NCBI GenBank assembly: GCA_028023455.1
Contig: JAQFVV010006507.1
Span: forward strand, 930,001-994,000
Direction of reading: 5' to 3'
Source of the DNA: Epiperipatus broadwayi
Taxonomy: Eukaryota; Onychophora; Udeonychophora; Euonychophora; Peripatidae
DNA length: 64,000 nt
This document shows, in pieces, positions 13,125-26,653 of this stretch (position 1 is its first letter; the number at the start of each line of letters is the position of its first letter). The notes beneath the pieces were generated by a model. It saw only the letters and a list, made by a program, of their open reading frames with translations. It did not search any database and was not told where the DNA came from. The position numbers and the translations under genes are program-made.

Positions 13125-13560
13125 TTATTTATCTATCTAATTATTTATCTTCTTATCTCTCTCTTTATTCATTTATCCATCTATCTAATAGTCCATTTAA
13201 ATATTTATAACTTTCTATCCATGCCTTTTATCTGTCCATTTATCTATCTATCTCTGTATTTATCAATCTTTATCTTTATCCATTTATCTACCTGTTCATA
13301 TATTTATTTAATTTTATATTTCTATATCTGTCTAACTAACAATGCATTAATTTATTTTTTCATCCATGTATTTAAATATTTATCTATTTTCTGATCCATC
13401 CAGTCATGATCCATCCAGTCATTTATTTTCTATCTATCTGTCTTATTATTTATTTAATTGACTAACTGCTTATCTGCTCTTTTATAATCTATATTTTTTT
13501 CTAATTTATTATTTATCTATATATATATTCATTGATCAATCAATCTATCTATTTAGGTAC
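12980..13560. repeat. degenerate continuation of the TATC repeat
   Basis: Variants TGTC, TGCC and TACC occur at 12980-13030, then a second clean TATC block at about 13037-13125, then increasingly mutated TATC/TATT/CATC units to about 13555. The gradient from pure to diverged units is what replication slippage with point mutation gives. Confidence 0.85.
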
Positions 13561-16500
13561 ATGTAATTATGTACAAAGATAACCATGTAAACTATGGTTT
13601 GCTTTAGCATTTATTACATCCTTTATATAAGAATTTTTGTTATAACTTTTTTATTTGTTAAAAATATTTTTGCATAATTTTTAAATTAAATTATTTTTTT
13701 TAATTTGTTCACAGATCTAATATCTACTATCGTTTTATAAATAAACAAAGGAATTTTATGTTTCTTTTTTATTAAATTAAATAATATTTACAAAGTATTA
13801 TTTTTAAAATAATCTGCTTTTATTTTTGTTCAAGCAAAAATTATTTATCTATATTGTAAATAAGTATTTGAATAACTTTATTGTATGAAAGTTCATAAAA
13901 AGTGTGAGTACTGAAGTGCCACCTCTGAAATTAATCTTAGAACTACAATTTCCAGAGTGTGGAACTCTACTTCCATGCTAATGCATACTGAACAATCTAT
14001 ATTGCTAAGTAATACAGCAAAACTAATCCAATCAATGAATACTTAACCAAATTCAATAAATTATTTAGAGGTTATTCAGAAAAAGAAATAAAATTTTCAA
14101 TTACAAATTTATAATTTCAAAAACAAATAAAAATATAATCTACTATGTATTTAAAGTGAATATATTTTTTATTATGAAGTATCATTTAAACAAACCTTAG
14201 AATATAATTTAAACTTTACAAGCCTATTTTTTTATTTGCTGCTTTAACTCGTAAATGTTTGCAAATATTTAAAATGCTTGTAGATAATTATATTATGATT
14301 ATAATGTCTGTACAAGTATCTGCAGAATGGTTGCAGAAAATATGACTTAATAAACTATTTATTCACCAGTTAAATAGATAATTCAATTTGTTCTAAGTGG
14401 TGGCACTTTTTGCAATCATTCAACATTTGATTTTACTATTTTTCTGTATAAGAATTCAATAAAAAGGGCTTGATTTGTTAAAAATTTAAGTTTAAAAAGG
14501 AAAACAACCTTTCTGAAAAATTAATCAAATCCTATTTGACAAATTTATTTTTAAAATGAGAATGAACAAAAGTGAAGTCCTAATAAACCTATAAAATTTT
14601 GCTTTCAAATTTAAAAATGTTATTATAATTTTAATATCTCAAATCATATGATCTTATTTGTAACATATGTTAGTGATCAATTGTTCAAAATGGGATCACT
14701 GTATAAAGATAGATTTCTTTACTAGTATAACCCTAGAATTTGATAACTATTGTTTTTAAAAATAAAGCATATACATATAAAGTAAAATAAAGAAATCAAG
14801 TGATCTTTTGTTCTTATAATCATTATTATACAATTATTTTGTAAAAATAATCACGAATTTTTAATAAATTAAGCAACAATCAGCATTTTGTTATTTCAAA
14901 CGTCTTCTCAAATTAATGTCATAAATGATTTGGAAATCAGAGAACATGGAATTAAAATCATCAAGCATATGGAGAATGAATTAAATTATAAATTATTGGC
15001 AACATTCAGATTATTGTTTTATTTAATAAATAAGTTGTTCATTAGTTTGTGATTTTTCTATTTTTATATATATAAAAACTACTTCATGAAATATAATTAC
15101 GTATTGTCATACAAGTCAAGTTAAATAAATGTCATATATCTCCATCTTTATTTGAAGAGCATATCCATCAATGAGTTTTAACACTTTTTATTTCATGAAT
15201 GTAAAAAAAAATTGCAGCTAGTATATTAATTTCAGATTAATCATATATGATTATTTTAATTTGTGTCGATCAATTGATAGAAATATGCCTATCATTACTT
15301 ACAATACATTTTTAAAATAGAAGAATGTGAACAATATAAACTTAATTTTATAATAAACAGTCTTTAAAGATGATACTTTCAGTTAAATATGTGCAAGGTT
15401 GATGTAGAAAACTATTATTTGTCTATTTTAATTAAATAGATTTAATTAGATTTTTTTTTCTTATTAAAAATCTCATCATAATAAAACAATATTATATTAA
15501 ATCAAGATACTTATGTATAATTCTTTCACTCTATTTATCAAAAACTTGCCAAACGTTTTTTGGTTAATTATGCATTTTAGGGGAATCATTAAATTTGCTT
15601 GTTTTCACAAAATTATTTTATTGAACATGTGACTAGATAAATATAAAAAATCCAATATAAATTAATGTTAAGTTTAAAAATAATATTTTTTTTTATGAAT
15701 GTCATTCACAACATTTAATGAATTATTTTTGTATGTATATTATAAAAGGTACAATTGTTAACATTGTCCTGATTTTTTTTTTATGCTTACCATGACATTT
15801 TTATTGAAACTATTGGTTCATTTTTTTTAACATTTTTTAAAAATGATTAAAAATTTAAAATCTATCAGTTCCAAAAGAAGACGTGGATTATTTTCAAAAT
15901 TACAGGATAATGCCTACAACAAAAAAAAAAACTTTATGTGCAAACAGAAAAAGATAGTGTAATCTCAAAACATCTTCAAAGTTAGTATTCTATCATCAAG
16001 TTATTTATTTTGTTTATTATAGTTATATTAAATTATATTTAAACAATTATTTAGGGCTTTGTTTAATTTCTTGTGTTTTTATAATCATCTTAAAACAGAA
16101 AATCAAATTATTTAGTAGGATAATCAGTTTTAAAAAATCATTCATTTTTTTTTAAAATATGGCATATTTGAATATGGATTGTTAATTAAAAAAATTGCCT
16201 TGCAAGTTTCTGACGAAGAAAACAAAGAGATTACACATGAGTACCAAAATTAATGAGGTGACCAAAATAATTCAATTATAAAAAAGTTGCAAAAATGTTC
16301 TGCATAATTATTTTACAAAGCCCCCATTTTTCTTGGACTTCATTGTCTGATTTTAGCTTACTTGAATTAAAAAAGGCAGGAGTATGTCCTTATTGATTTT
16401 AGTAGCTGCATACACTTTTTTCTTTGATTCAGTAATATATTTTCTTAATAATGAAAAAAATATATACTAGTATAGTAGTAGTTCAAGAGATAAATTTGAA

Positions 16501-16996
16501 ATCAAAAAAGAAAAAATAATCACATAGGAATTTATATTGTTATGAAAGAAAAGAACATATTAGATATGTTCTCTTTGGTAATATGAAGTGCTTAAAATAA
16601 CCATTATATTTATTTTACCTGAAATTCCTCTCATACGAAAAGGCAAAAAAAGTATTTTGGGTATACCTTCAACAAACTAAATCTTGCACAAGAATCATAT
16701 ATCAATATTCAAATTTAATATGAGTGTATTGTAAATACTGAAGTTTAAATATAATTAGAAGAGGTTTAAACAGAGAATTTCAAACTTCCTTCAGCTCCCC
16801 ATTTCATCATACATCTCCAACATACATAATTTGTGCTGAACCAGCATTCATCGTTGGTCCATATTACTCCCCCTTCCACACACATATATATAATCGGTAC
16901 AGAGTTTATATTAAGATAGAAAATCTTCAATATTTAATGGACAAACTTCAATACGTATGTCCCTCTAAGTCATTAGCCATCCACATTATTGAAAAT
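13561..16996. other. AT-rich intergenic DNA, no gene seen
   Basis: About 3.4 kb of A/T-rich sequence with many homopolymer runs and stops in every frame. I recognised no coding domain, RNA gene or repeat boundary in it. Confidence 0.5.
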
Positions 16997-17018
16997 CTGA
17001 TGATGAAGTACTCAAACG
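16997..17018 (+). ncRNA. possible hammerhead core remnant
   Basis: CTGATGA is followed by a short potential hairpin (GAAGTACTC) and then AAACG where an active hammerhead would have GAAAC. It lies in a region holding inverted repeats typical of Penelope-like ends. By itself the match is weak. Confidence 0.2.
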
Positions 17019-17065
17019 TTTATTGATGCCAATATTGTTGTCATACCAGTGTTGATTTTAAGTCA

Positions 17066-17562
17066 ATCTGGGCCCTCATATATATGACCTTAATATATCC
17101 ATTTAAATACACATAGGGATGGATGGACAGAGTTCTCACTAAATATGTAGTATTTAAATATTAATTTCAATAATATAGATAGCTAAAATTTGGAGGGTAA
17201 AGAAAATTAAAGTCTTCCAATTAAACTTTGAATATTTTCTTTATTAATATAAATTCAGCATCGATTACATATGTGTGTGGAGGAGATGGTGACCTGGACA
17301 AAGTAATAAGTGTGGGTCCAAAATGAAATACTATATTGAAGATCATTTATTTTTTAAACATATATGTGGCCATGTGTTCATATAAGATGAAGTAGATAGT
17401 TGAAGTAATCTTGGAAGTCTGTGTTAGAACATCCTCTAATTACATCTAAAGATCACTACTTACAATATAATAGAATGCAAAATTACCGAATTAGCCTGAA
17501 TTATGCCATCCCTCTGTATTTAAATGGATATTTTAAGACCATATATAGAGGGGTCAGAATGA
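17066..17562. repeat. inverted repeat pair (arms 17066-17130 and 17505-17562)
   Basis: The left arm CCATTTAAATACACATAGGG and the right arm CCCTCTGTATTTAAATGG are diverged reverse complements that extend over about 55-60 bases. The spacer holds one copy of the short repeat described at 17281. This could be an inverted end of a Penelope-like element. Confidence 0.55.
17281..17455 (+). repeat. diverged short interspersed repeat, copy 1
   Basis: About 175 bases similar to 17758-17930; shared blocks include CCTGGACAAAGT, GGCCATGTGT/GGTCATGTGT and CTGTGTT..AA..CCTCTAATTA. Both copies follow a GTGTGTGG stretch. See copy 2 for the possible tRNA-like promoter. Confidence 0.5.
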
Positions 17563-17617
17563 CAAGATTAATATGGATGATTTTCATCAGAAAGAAAAAA
17601 TACACAGTAAAATGGTG

Positions 17618-17719
17618 ATATTTTTTCTTTTCTGATGAAAACCTGTCCTCTGGTTAAAATATATTATTCCTTTGATTTATAAGTCTTTTTTTTGTTTTTA
17701 TGTGTATTTCCTTTGGTTT

Positions 17720-17730
<11 letters not shown>
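17618..17730 (+). repeat. 3' end of a Penelope-like element
   Basis: This block matches 47775-47875, the 3' end of the PLE copy that ends there: shared TCTGGTT, ATTTATAAGTCTTTTTT and TGTATTTCCTTTGGTT followed by a TA run. The coding part is absent, so this is an isolated tail. Inside it is the hammerhead-like core at 17632-17660. Confidence 0.65.
17632..17660 (+). ncRNA. hammerhead-like core in a PLE tail
   Basis: CTGATGA (17632-17638) is followed after one A by stem II AACC...GGTT with an eight-base loop, and then AAAA where GAAA is required. The sister copy at 47783 has the complementary defect (CTAATGA but GAAA intact), so together they define one family. As read, this copy should not cleave. 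Confidence 0.45.
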
Positions 17731-17759
<29 letters not shown>

Positions 17760-17760
17760 G
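17721..17760. repeat. TA then TG dinucleotide repeat
   Basis: A TA run followed by a TG run of about 16 units. It separates the PLE tail from the second short-repeat copy. Confidence 0.9.
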
Positions 17761-17930
17761 CAGATTGTTATCTGGACAAAGTGATGAGTGCTGGTTGAGC
17801 ATGAAATATGTATATTGGTGAGAATTTATTTTTTTCACATGTGTGTGGTCATGTGTATTGGTTGCAGAAAATAAAGTGGATAACTAAAAGAAGCTTGAAA
17901 ATCTGTGTTCAAATCCCCTCTAATTATATT
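17758..17930 (+). repeat. diverged short interspersed repeat, copy 2 (possible SINE)
   Basis: Similar over about 170 bases to 17281-17455. It contains GTTCAAATCCC near 17910, which fits the B box of a tRNA-type RNA polymerase III promoter. A clear A box upstream is not visible. A tRNA-derived SINE is possible but unproven; copy 1 has this box mutated. Confidence 0.4.
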
Positions 17931-19370
17931 AGTATTAAGAAAATAAATTAAAGAGGAAGGTCTTTGTTTGCCATACACTAAAGAAATTTCTAAAGCAAAA
18001 GAAACATCGTTTATGTCACCTCTGCCTTTAGAATAAAAAAAAACTTTAAGGTAGTTAATTATTAACTATTATTAATTTTTTTTGAGCTAATGTAATACCT
18101 CATTGTTTATGAAACATTGTAACAGGAAAGATAGTTTTCAATATTTATCATTACTATAGTCTAGCATGCTTTTAATATTTATTATATCACATTCAGGGCA
18201 TGTCTTAGTGTGATTAAAATGTTCTTTATGCCACTGCTTAAACAATATCTAATTAATTGTTCAACATATTAAATTGTATATTTAAATTTGAATTTATTCA
18301 AGTAACCCATTTCTTTGATATGGGTATGCTTGTTTCTTTTTTGTTAATAAAAATTGGTCATATTATAAAAAGTCTGGGGCCAACCATTCATGAAGATATG
18401 CCCAAGATAGATATTTATACAGAAGAGCTTCAATGATAGCAAGCATATCCATATTTATAAACAATGAATAAGAAACTGATCACAGATTCAAACTGACAAA
18501 AATAAAAATAGTTTGCACAGAGAGAGAAAATAGACAGTGGAAAAATAAAAATGCATGTGCAATAGCTATTAATATTTTTTTCAATTAACAGAAAAGAAAC
18601 ATACATACCAATATTAAAAAAATGGGCTATTTAAATAAATTTCAATTTGAATTTAAAATTGAATATATTGAGCAGTTAATTAGACAATGGTTAAAGAATG
18701 ACATAAAAACATTTTAGTCACATCCTATGTCATACATATCTTATGATAAAAATTGAAACCATGCTAGGCAGTAATAAAGCTGGATATGAAAAATAAACTT
18801 TTCTGTGAAAAGTTATATATATATAATTCCCTTGAACTTAATTTATTTTATGAATAATTTTGTTTTTTATCTACTGAATAATAAGTAATATAACAGACTA
18901 CATTACAAGTTAAGAATGTACAAGATTTTCTTACAGTATATTTAAAATAGTCAGACAAATAATTTAATGATTGACTGGTTATTATAATTACTTAATAATG
19001 AAAAGTGAGAAGAAAAAGTTTTGAAAGAAATTTTATTAGTTGTTTAATACAATGTGGATATATAGTAAAGGTCAATTTTGAATTATAAATTGAATATGAT
19101 CTTTCAAACTAATAAAATTGATTAAAAAGTAAAAGTAAGTAACTCAAATTATATGTAATTAGGTAAGAAGTATCTAAAGCTTTCAATAAGGTATAGCAAG
19201 CTTGAAAACCTATTACAACCATCCATCAGTCCAGAAGTAAGTCCGATCTCTCAGACAATAGCTTTATTAGAAACATACATTTTGTCAAGCAATTTTTGTA
19301 GTACATGTGATAATTCATCATAAATATATTATTTCTAGAAAAACTCTAACCTCAATTTGTTAGGTAGTTT
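17931..19370. other. AT-rich intergenic DNA, no gene seen
   Basis: No open frame of note and no recognised repeat. Short TA and poly-A/T tracts only. Confidence 0.5.
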
Positions 19371-20010
<640 letters not shown>

Positions 20011-21771
20011 TCAGATCCATAAGTAACAACTGGTAAAACATTTGTTAAAAACCATCCTTTTCAAACACATAGGCATATTTTTTTTTAGTATCAAGTTATT
20101 TCTACCAAAAGCACTCCAACCAAGTTTAATTCTATGAATAATTTCCTCCATTATGTTTCCATCTGTATTAATAATCTTAACAAGGTATTTGTAACTGTTA
20201 ACTTCTTCTAATTCTTCATAATCAATCTTTATTTTCATATTTTGAGCAAATCGATTAAACATTACTTTAGTCTTTTTAACATTTATCTTTAGTCCTACTT
20301 TTCTCCTTTCATCTGCTAACTCCTGCAACATTTTCTGCAGCTCTGAAGCATTATTTGCAAAAACAACTACATAATCTGCGAAATCTAAATCACTTAAATA
20401 CTCTCCATTTACTTTCAATCCTTTAGTTTCCCATTTTAATCCACAAAATACTTCTTGGAACACTGCTGTAAAAAGTTTTGGAAATATGGAGTCACCTTGT
20501 CTTACACCTTTCTCAATGTTGATTTTTCCAGTATCATTATGTAATCTAATTGTTGCTGTTGCATTTTTATAAATATTCTTTAAAATATGACAATATCATG
20601 GATCTATACCTTGATGATCCAATGCTTTAATCACTGAAGAAATGTGTATAGAATTGAATGCTTTTTCATAATCTACAAATCCAAAACATAATGACAGCTC
20701 ATATTCATTTGTCCTTTTTATGACTTCCCTTAATACATGGATATGATCTATTGTACTAAAACTACTTTTAAATCCAGCTGGTTCTCTTGGTTGGTGGAAA
20801 TCCAAAGTTCTCTGTAGACGAGTTGTTATTATCTTGGTAAAAATTTTATATAAAACTGATAAAAGGCTGATAGGTCTGTAATTTCTAGTATCTTCTTTAT
20901 CACCTTTTTAAAATATTAATATTATTACTGCATTCTTCCAATCTTCCGATACATCTTTATCATTTAGACATTTGGTATATAACTTTGCTAAAATTGTTTC
21001 TATTTCTTCACCTGCTTCTTTTAATATATCAATTATAATTCCATCATTTCCTGGAGCCTTTTCTTTCTTCATACATTTAATTGCATGTCTCACTTCTTCA
21101 TTTAAAATTCTGGGCAATTCGAAAGATGTAATAGATATAGGAGGTACTTGTTCTTTATTACTATATAATTCATGATAAAAGTATTCTACCAATTTCATGA
21201 TGTCATCTCTCTTTTTAGTAATAATTCCATCTTTTTTTCTTATTGCAGATAGAAATTTCCTACCAATACCAAAATGTTGTTTAACATTCTTGTGACTTTT
21301 ATTTTCTTCTACAGCTTTCTTTGCTATTTCACAGTTATACTTTCTTATATCATTTTCAACTCTTTTCCGTACCATTTTACAAAACTCAAGATATTCAATT
21401 CTTTTTAATACATCATTTTTGTATATCTTCATATTTCTTCTTTTCTTCATAAATTCTCTAGTCTCAGTAGAAATTTTATCAATCAATTGCTGCTTTTTTT
21501 TACCAGCTATCTTTGTTGCAGTTTTTAAAAGTGTATAAGTTATTTTCATATTAATTTCATTCAAATCTGAATCATGTTCAAAATCTCCTAACACTTGAAA
21601 CCTATTTGTAAGTTCTAATTTAAATTCATTAGAATGTTTCTTAAGATTAGGAATATCAACTGTAAATATTGTTTTTCTTAATAATTTTTGTCTCTCTAGT
21701 TTTACATTAACACGTAACTTACACCTTACTAATCGATGATCACTTCCTGTGTTAAATTTATTAATTAACAT
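20011..21771 (-). pseudogene. RTE reverse transcriptase domain, catalytic Asp replaced
   Basis: 21771-20908 covers the linker and the RT start (KKEKAPGNDGI, SEDWKNAVI). 20805-20596 has PAGFKSSFSTIDHIHVLRE and FVDYEKAFNSI, keeping the first catalytic Asp. 20463-20011 has the palm box DLDFADYVVVFA, where the family has FADD: the second catalytic Asp codon GAT has become TAT (Tyr). The sequence VGLKINVKKTKVM and the thumb region follow. Frames change near 20900, around 20600-20470, and again downstream. RT activity is not expected. Confidence 0.9.
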
Positions 21772-22571
21772 TACAATCTTGAAATATGTATTTCCTGTTA
21801 GTCAAAATATAATCCAATTCTGCTGTACCTTCATTTGGATGCTTCCATGTCCATTTCCTTTTAACATTTTTCTCAAAAAATGAATTCATAATATAAAGTT
21901 TTTCTTTTTCTGCAAACTCCACAAGTCTATGTCCTCTCTCATTTCTATTACCATAACCAAAATTACCTACAGCAATTTCATCTTCCATTTGTCTACCAAT
22001 TCTAGCATTAAAATCTCCCATAACAATTTTAAAATATTGTTTACTCTGATCAAAAGCCTTTTGTACATCCATATAAAAATCTTCTACTACTTCATCACTA
22101 TGAGAACTTGTTGGGGCATAAACCTGCATTATCTGCATTTGGTATCTGCTATTAAGTTGTATAACTAATCTTGCCACTCTGTCCGATACACCATCAATCT
22201 CCACAATATTGTTCTTCCACTTTTTATTTATAATGAATCCTACTCCACTTGTATTTCCAATATGTTTCCTTTATAATAGAGTATATGTCCACTTTTTAAA
22301 TCGTTTCTTCACCTTTTCTTCTAACTTCACAAAGTCCAATAATGGCCCATTTAATATAAGACAGTTCTTCTTCTAATTCTTGCAATCTTCCTTCACTTGT
22401 AAGTGATCTGCAGTTGTAAGTACCTAAATAAAAAGTCATCATCAAATGGCAGCCTGGGTCTGCAATCAGGGGATTCTTAGCACCCTCTGCCTTCAGCCAC
22501 CAACTGCTACCTTGGTTGGTGACTTTACAGGCTCTTGGGAATAAGGGACATGCTTTATTTTTGTCTGTCAT
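21761..22571 (-). pseudogene. RTE endonuclease (EEP) domain
   Basis: Two pieces carry the exonuclease-endonuclease-phosphatase fold that nicks the target. 22571-22296 holds TYNCRSLTSEGRL and the catalytic Glu region LCEVRRKGEE. 22204-21761 holds VYAPTSSHSDE, the catalytic MGDFNARIG, and ELDYILTN. The last motif, GSDHRLVRC, follows at the start of the next frame (21771 onward). The motifs are intact; a frame change between 22296 and 22204 and another near 21765 break the protein. The start codon is taken as the ATG of MTDKNKACPLF at 22571. Confidence 0.88.
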
Positions 22572-22745
22572 AATTGTATATATGTATTGGAAAAATATTT
22601 ATCATTTACACAAACATTCATTCTGCCTTATCAGGCACTGAGAAGAAAGACCATGGTGTTTCTTGATCCTAAACTCAGAGGTAAAAAACCAATAAACTCA
22701 CCACGCTGGCTAATGCGTGTTGGTGAGCAGCCCATCCATGTTCAT

Positions 22746-22956
22746 ATACAATATGAATAATCACATAGTAATAACAGCTGCAACAACAAGAATGTATGAA
22801 GTGGACATTAGGAATTTGCCCTGCACGGTTCCTTTAAGGCCTCCAATTGAAATCAAAGGGTCTCCTTTCAGTTAATAGCAAACTCCTTTCTGTTAAAACG
22901 AAGATTTGCACGGTTTAAATATATAAAATACATATTTTGCAGGTTCATCCATGTTA
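22746..22956. other. short spacer, no gene
   Basis: Between the RTE leader and the next palindrome. Part of it (22931-22956) already matches the reverse complement of the PLE tail at 45420-45446. Confidence 0.5.
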
Positions 22957-23071
22957 AAAACTTTTAATATTAATATACAGACGTTTCGACTTGGTCACAC
23001 AAGCCATCCATAACTCTGTGGAGGCTTGTGTGACTAAGTCGAAATGTCAGTATATTAATATTAAAAGTTAT
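22957..23071. repeat. palindrome built from a PLE tail, with hammerhead-like cores
   Basis: Arms 22957-23005 and 23023-23071 are reverse complements around a 17-base tip. Each arm contains the module GGCTTG...AAGTC-GAAA (plus strand, 23023-23044), followed by TGTC. The plus-strand core reads CTGTGGA (23016-23022) where a hammerhead has CTGATGA. The left half plus its flank matches the reverse complement of the PLE tail at 45360-45446, which places this as an inverted pair of Penelope-like ends. Confidence 0.7.
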
Positions 23072-23075
23072 TGTC

Positions 23076-23895
23076 AATGTGATATAGTATAAAAATGAGA
23101 TTATGTTGATTATCTCTAAATTATTGTTAACTTTAGAAGAAAAAGTAAAGTATTCTCTGGGAAAGCCCCAGTATTCATGTTCATAAACATTTGTATAATT
23201 GTTTGTAGTCAGTTTTAATATTATAGTCTAAAAAATAAAAAGTCATATATGTAGTATTTATCAACATGTTTAGCAATATGTACTAAACTTAGCTCTTATT
23301 AACATGCTGATTTTTTAAAATTAGGAAGTTTTATAATTAATCTCTCATTTTGTATTTAGGATTTCTAGATTTAAGTATAAATGAGTTAAATATATTTATA
23401 TACGTAGAGATGAAAAATTTATTTTTAATACTGTTTGGGATATTATTGTAAAATCTTTTTTATGTTAGCTATTGATGATATATTTAAAATATTCAATTTC
23501 CCACTTCATCAATGGCTATATACATATTTATGTACTAATGTGAACAAAATCCTCACACACAGTTTAAATATAAAATTTAATAATATTTATTTTACCAAGT
23601 ATACTTTTGACATTTACATGTCATATCCAGTAGTGTCTATATATTTAAAGAATATTTTGATGCTGAATATTGAATGACAAAGAAATAATGCCTCCAGACA
23701 TACAGTATTTTAATTTTTGAACATATCTATACTTTATATATAATAATTATAAAAAAATGGGTTACCTTGCTATTGATTTAAATAATTAAAAAAATACTTA
23801 TTTATCATATCAATTTAGTTCATTATTTAATTTACAATCATATATTAGAACACATCAAATGCACACTAACTTTTTCTTTTAAAATATATATGTTC
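23076..23895. other. AT-rich DNA, no gene seen
   Basis: No family signature in any frame. Confidence 0.5.
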
Positions 23896-23899
23896 TCCA

Positions 23900-24733
23900 A
23901 TAATATCAATAAATTAAAAATCCTTTTTTTTCTTTTCAAAAACTTTTGTTTTTATATATCAATACTGAACATATCTATATATACACACAAAAAAAACTCC
24001 AACGTTTCAACTGTTTTTATCTCCTTACAGTCATTTTCAAAAATCTGCAACAATACAAAATACATATTTATAAATAAACCTCATTTACATAAATACCTTC
24101 ATCTTACATTAACATAAACAGTAACAACATATTAAACATACATAATTATATTTTACTTACATCTCTCTCCCACTACTATCTTTTATTACTCTTTCTTTTA
24201 CATTTAATTACAAATCTGTCTTAAAATCATCCAAGAAACTTTTTTTACAAATTAAATACCAACCTTAATTCCAAATAACTTCCCCCTTTTTAAATCTTAT
24301 CTAAAACCCATCTTAAAACTACATTCCTAAACAACAGCTTTACATAAATATAAAACAAATATAGGAATGTAGTTTTAATTTGTATAAAAAGTTTATTGGA
24401 TGATTTTAAGACATATTTGTAATTAAATGTAAAAGAAAGAGTAATAAAAAATATTAGTTGGAGAGAGATGTAAGTAAAATATAATTATGTATGTTTAATA
24501 TGTTTGTTACTGTTTATGTTAATGTAAGAAGAAGATATTTATGTAATTGAGGTTTATTTATAAATATGTATTTTGTATTGTTGCAGATCCTTGAAAATGA
24601 CTGTAAGGAGATAAAAACAGTTGAAATGTTGGAGTTTGGTATTATATATGTGTGTGTGTGTGTTCAGTATTGATATATAAAAAATAAAGATTTTGAAAAG
24701 AAAAAAGGATTTTTAATTGATTGATATTGATTT
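23900..24733. repeat. large palindrome (arms ~355 bases)
   Basis: Left arm 23900-24257 and right arm 24375-24733 are reverse complements with moderate divergence. A nested small hairpin lies in the loop (AACTACATTCCT near 24319 and AGGAATGTAGTT near 24363). Each arm holds CTGT-AAGGAG...-ACAG followed by TTGAAAC or TTGAAAT, a spacing like hammerhead stem II plus GAAA, but no good CTGATGA precedes it. An inverted pair of Penelope-like termini is the likeliest origin; a foldback element is the alternative. Confidence 0.75.
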
Positions 24734-26412
24734 ACAATATAATGTGGAGGTTACAAATGTGCAATTATATAAAAAAGTTTTCTTTATTGTAAGTAATTGT
24801 ACATAAATGATAAAAATTAATAAACATGGTTTTTATATTCTGTTTTTATCTTATGATTGTCTTAATTGATAGTTTGTTTATTCAAGGCTCAGAGAATATG
24901 AATTCCTGACCTATGCTGGATACAAAAATAAATTTTCAGTATATGGGTGATAAATAATTTATGCAAATCAAATTGTCTTAAAAATTTGTGATCATGCTAT
25001 TTTGCAACAGTACAGTGTAAATATGTAATATAGTCAGTTTTATAAAAAATTAAAATTTTTTTATCTAACAGTTATCATATTATGTTAATTTTGGGCTTAA
25101 AGCAAATTACTATAATTGGCTGTAAAAGCTTATTTAAATTATTTTAAAGCTATATTAGTTCAACTTATTAATAAAGTTATTTTTGATATACTATTTACAG
25201 TTTAATAATAGCCAGTGATTGTAAATATTAAAAACATGATGCTAAAATAAAAATTATAGCTATAACCTTTAATATTTGTGTAAGTTTTTGTAGTTATTTT
25301 AAATAATTATTATTACTTAATTGTTATAAACTATTAGATAATGATGTCATAAAGTCTGTAATTTGTGGGTGTTCATCTATATGCATATATGTTTATTTAA
25401 TTTAGTTCCTGGTTGATAAAGGTAATTTATTATTTGATTTCAATTCACTCAATTCAAGTTGCAATTACTTTATATTTTTATTAAAAATATGCCAAAATTA
25501 GTATTACAACTGTTTCAATAATATTTTGTATTTTAAATTTATGTTAATAAAAATAATTTTATTATTAAAAAAATTAATTAAATATAGTATTTAAATGAAA
25601 TGAGAAACAAATTATATAATATTAAAAAAAAATTAAATAAATTACTTTAAGAAAAAAATCCAGACATAAATTAATTTGCATGTATTTTTTTTCTTGTCAG
25701 AAATTGAAATAGTCAATCAAATTATGAGTGATTACAGCTATAAATAAAAGTGGTCAATAGTCAGTATGGAGTGATTCAATGATTTGGTCATTCAGTAATT
25801 AATCATTAATCTTTAATTGGTAATTATCTCAAAAAATTAAAGTACATTTTTTTAATATTTTTTTTTTCCTGGATTGTAAAGTGTGAAAAGTATATTTTAA
25901 AATTATTAATAATTTTTAAGAAGTTATTTTAAATGGGTTTACATGGGGTGAATACCATAAAATATTCCTTATTAGTGCAACATATGAAACTGACTGGAAC
26001 TATGATAATTAATGGAGACAATACGAGTTATCAAATGGATGTACTAATAATCAGGAGACTATGCTGGAGATGGTGATGTAAAACTGAAGAGTCACATTAA
26101 GAAGTCATAAGGAATTTATTTTATAATATTTGTATGTTTAGAGTGAGAGAAAAGTCTTCTTTAATTTTAAAAATTAGATCTTGAAAAGCAAAATGGTTTA
26201 TATAATATTATCTCTATTTTTGCTTGTGGAAAGTCATTAAAATTATTTTAAAATTTACCTCCCATATAAAATGTATAAATGCAAGCTAACCAATGTGCAA
26301 AAATTAACTTTATATTTACTGTTTTGCTATTTGTCAATTGCAAATGTTTTCTTTATATAATATATCTACTAATATTAATGATTAATAAATCATTAAAGAA
26401 TATGTTCAAGTG
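24734..26412. other. AT-rich intergenic DNA, no gene seen
   Basis: Dense stops in all frames and no recognised element. Confidence 0.5.
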
Positions 26413-26427
26413 CTGTGTAAGTGGAAG

Positions 26428-26462
<35 letters not shown>

Positions 26463-26478
26463 ATCTTACACTTGTACA

Positions 26479-26520
<42 letters not shown>

Positions 26521-26530
26521 TGTACAAGTG
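26413..26530. repeat. two adjacent TA-rich hairpins
   Basis: The sequence GTGTAAG..GATAATA-(TA)n-TTATTATCTTACAC is followed by ACTTGTACAAGTTTATA-(TA)n-TATAAACTTGTACAAGT. Each is a self-complementary arm pair around or within a TA run. Cruciform-prone; no coding content. Confidence 0.8.
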
Positions 26531-26653
26531 TTTTTTTATTTTAAATAAGAAGTCAACAATAAATATTATTTTAAATGCATATTAAACCCTAAAGTAGAAT
26601 ATTGTTTAAATGCATAGAATAGGGAAAATCTTGCAAGTTGTTATGAATTAATC

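Noticed and set aside
20972-22168. Plus-strand frames inside the RTE element
   Set aside because: Antisense shadows of the RT and endonuclease.
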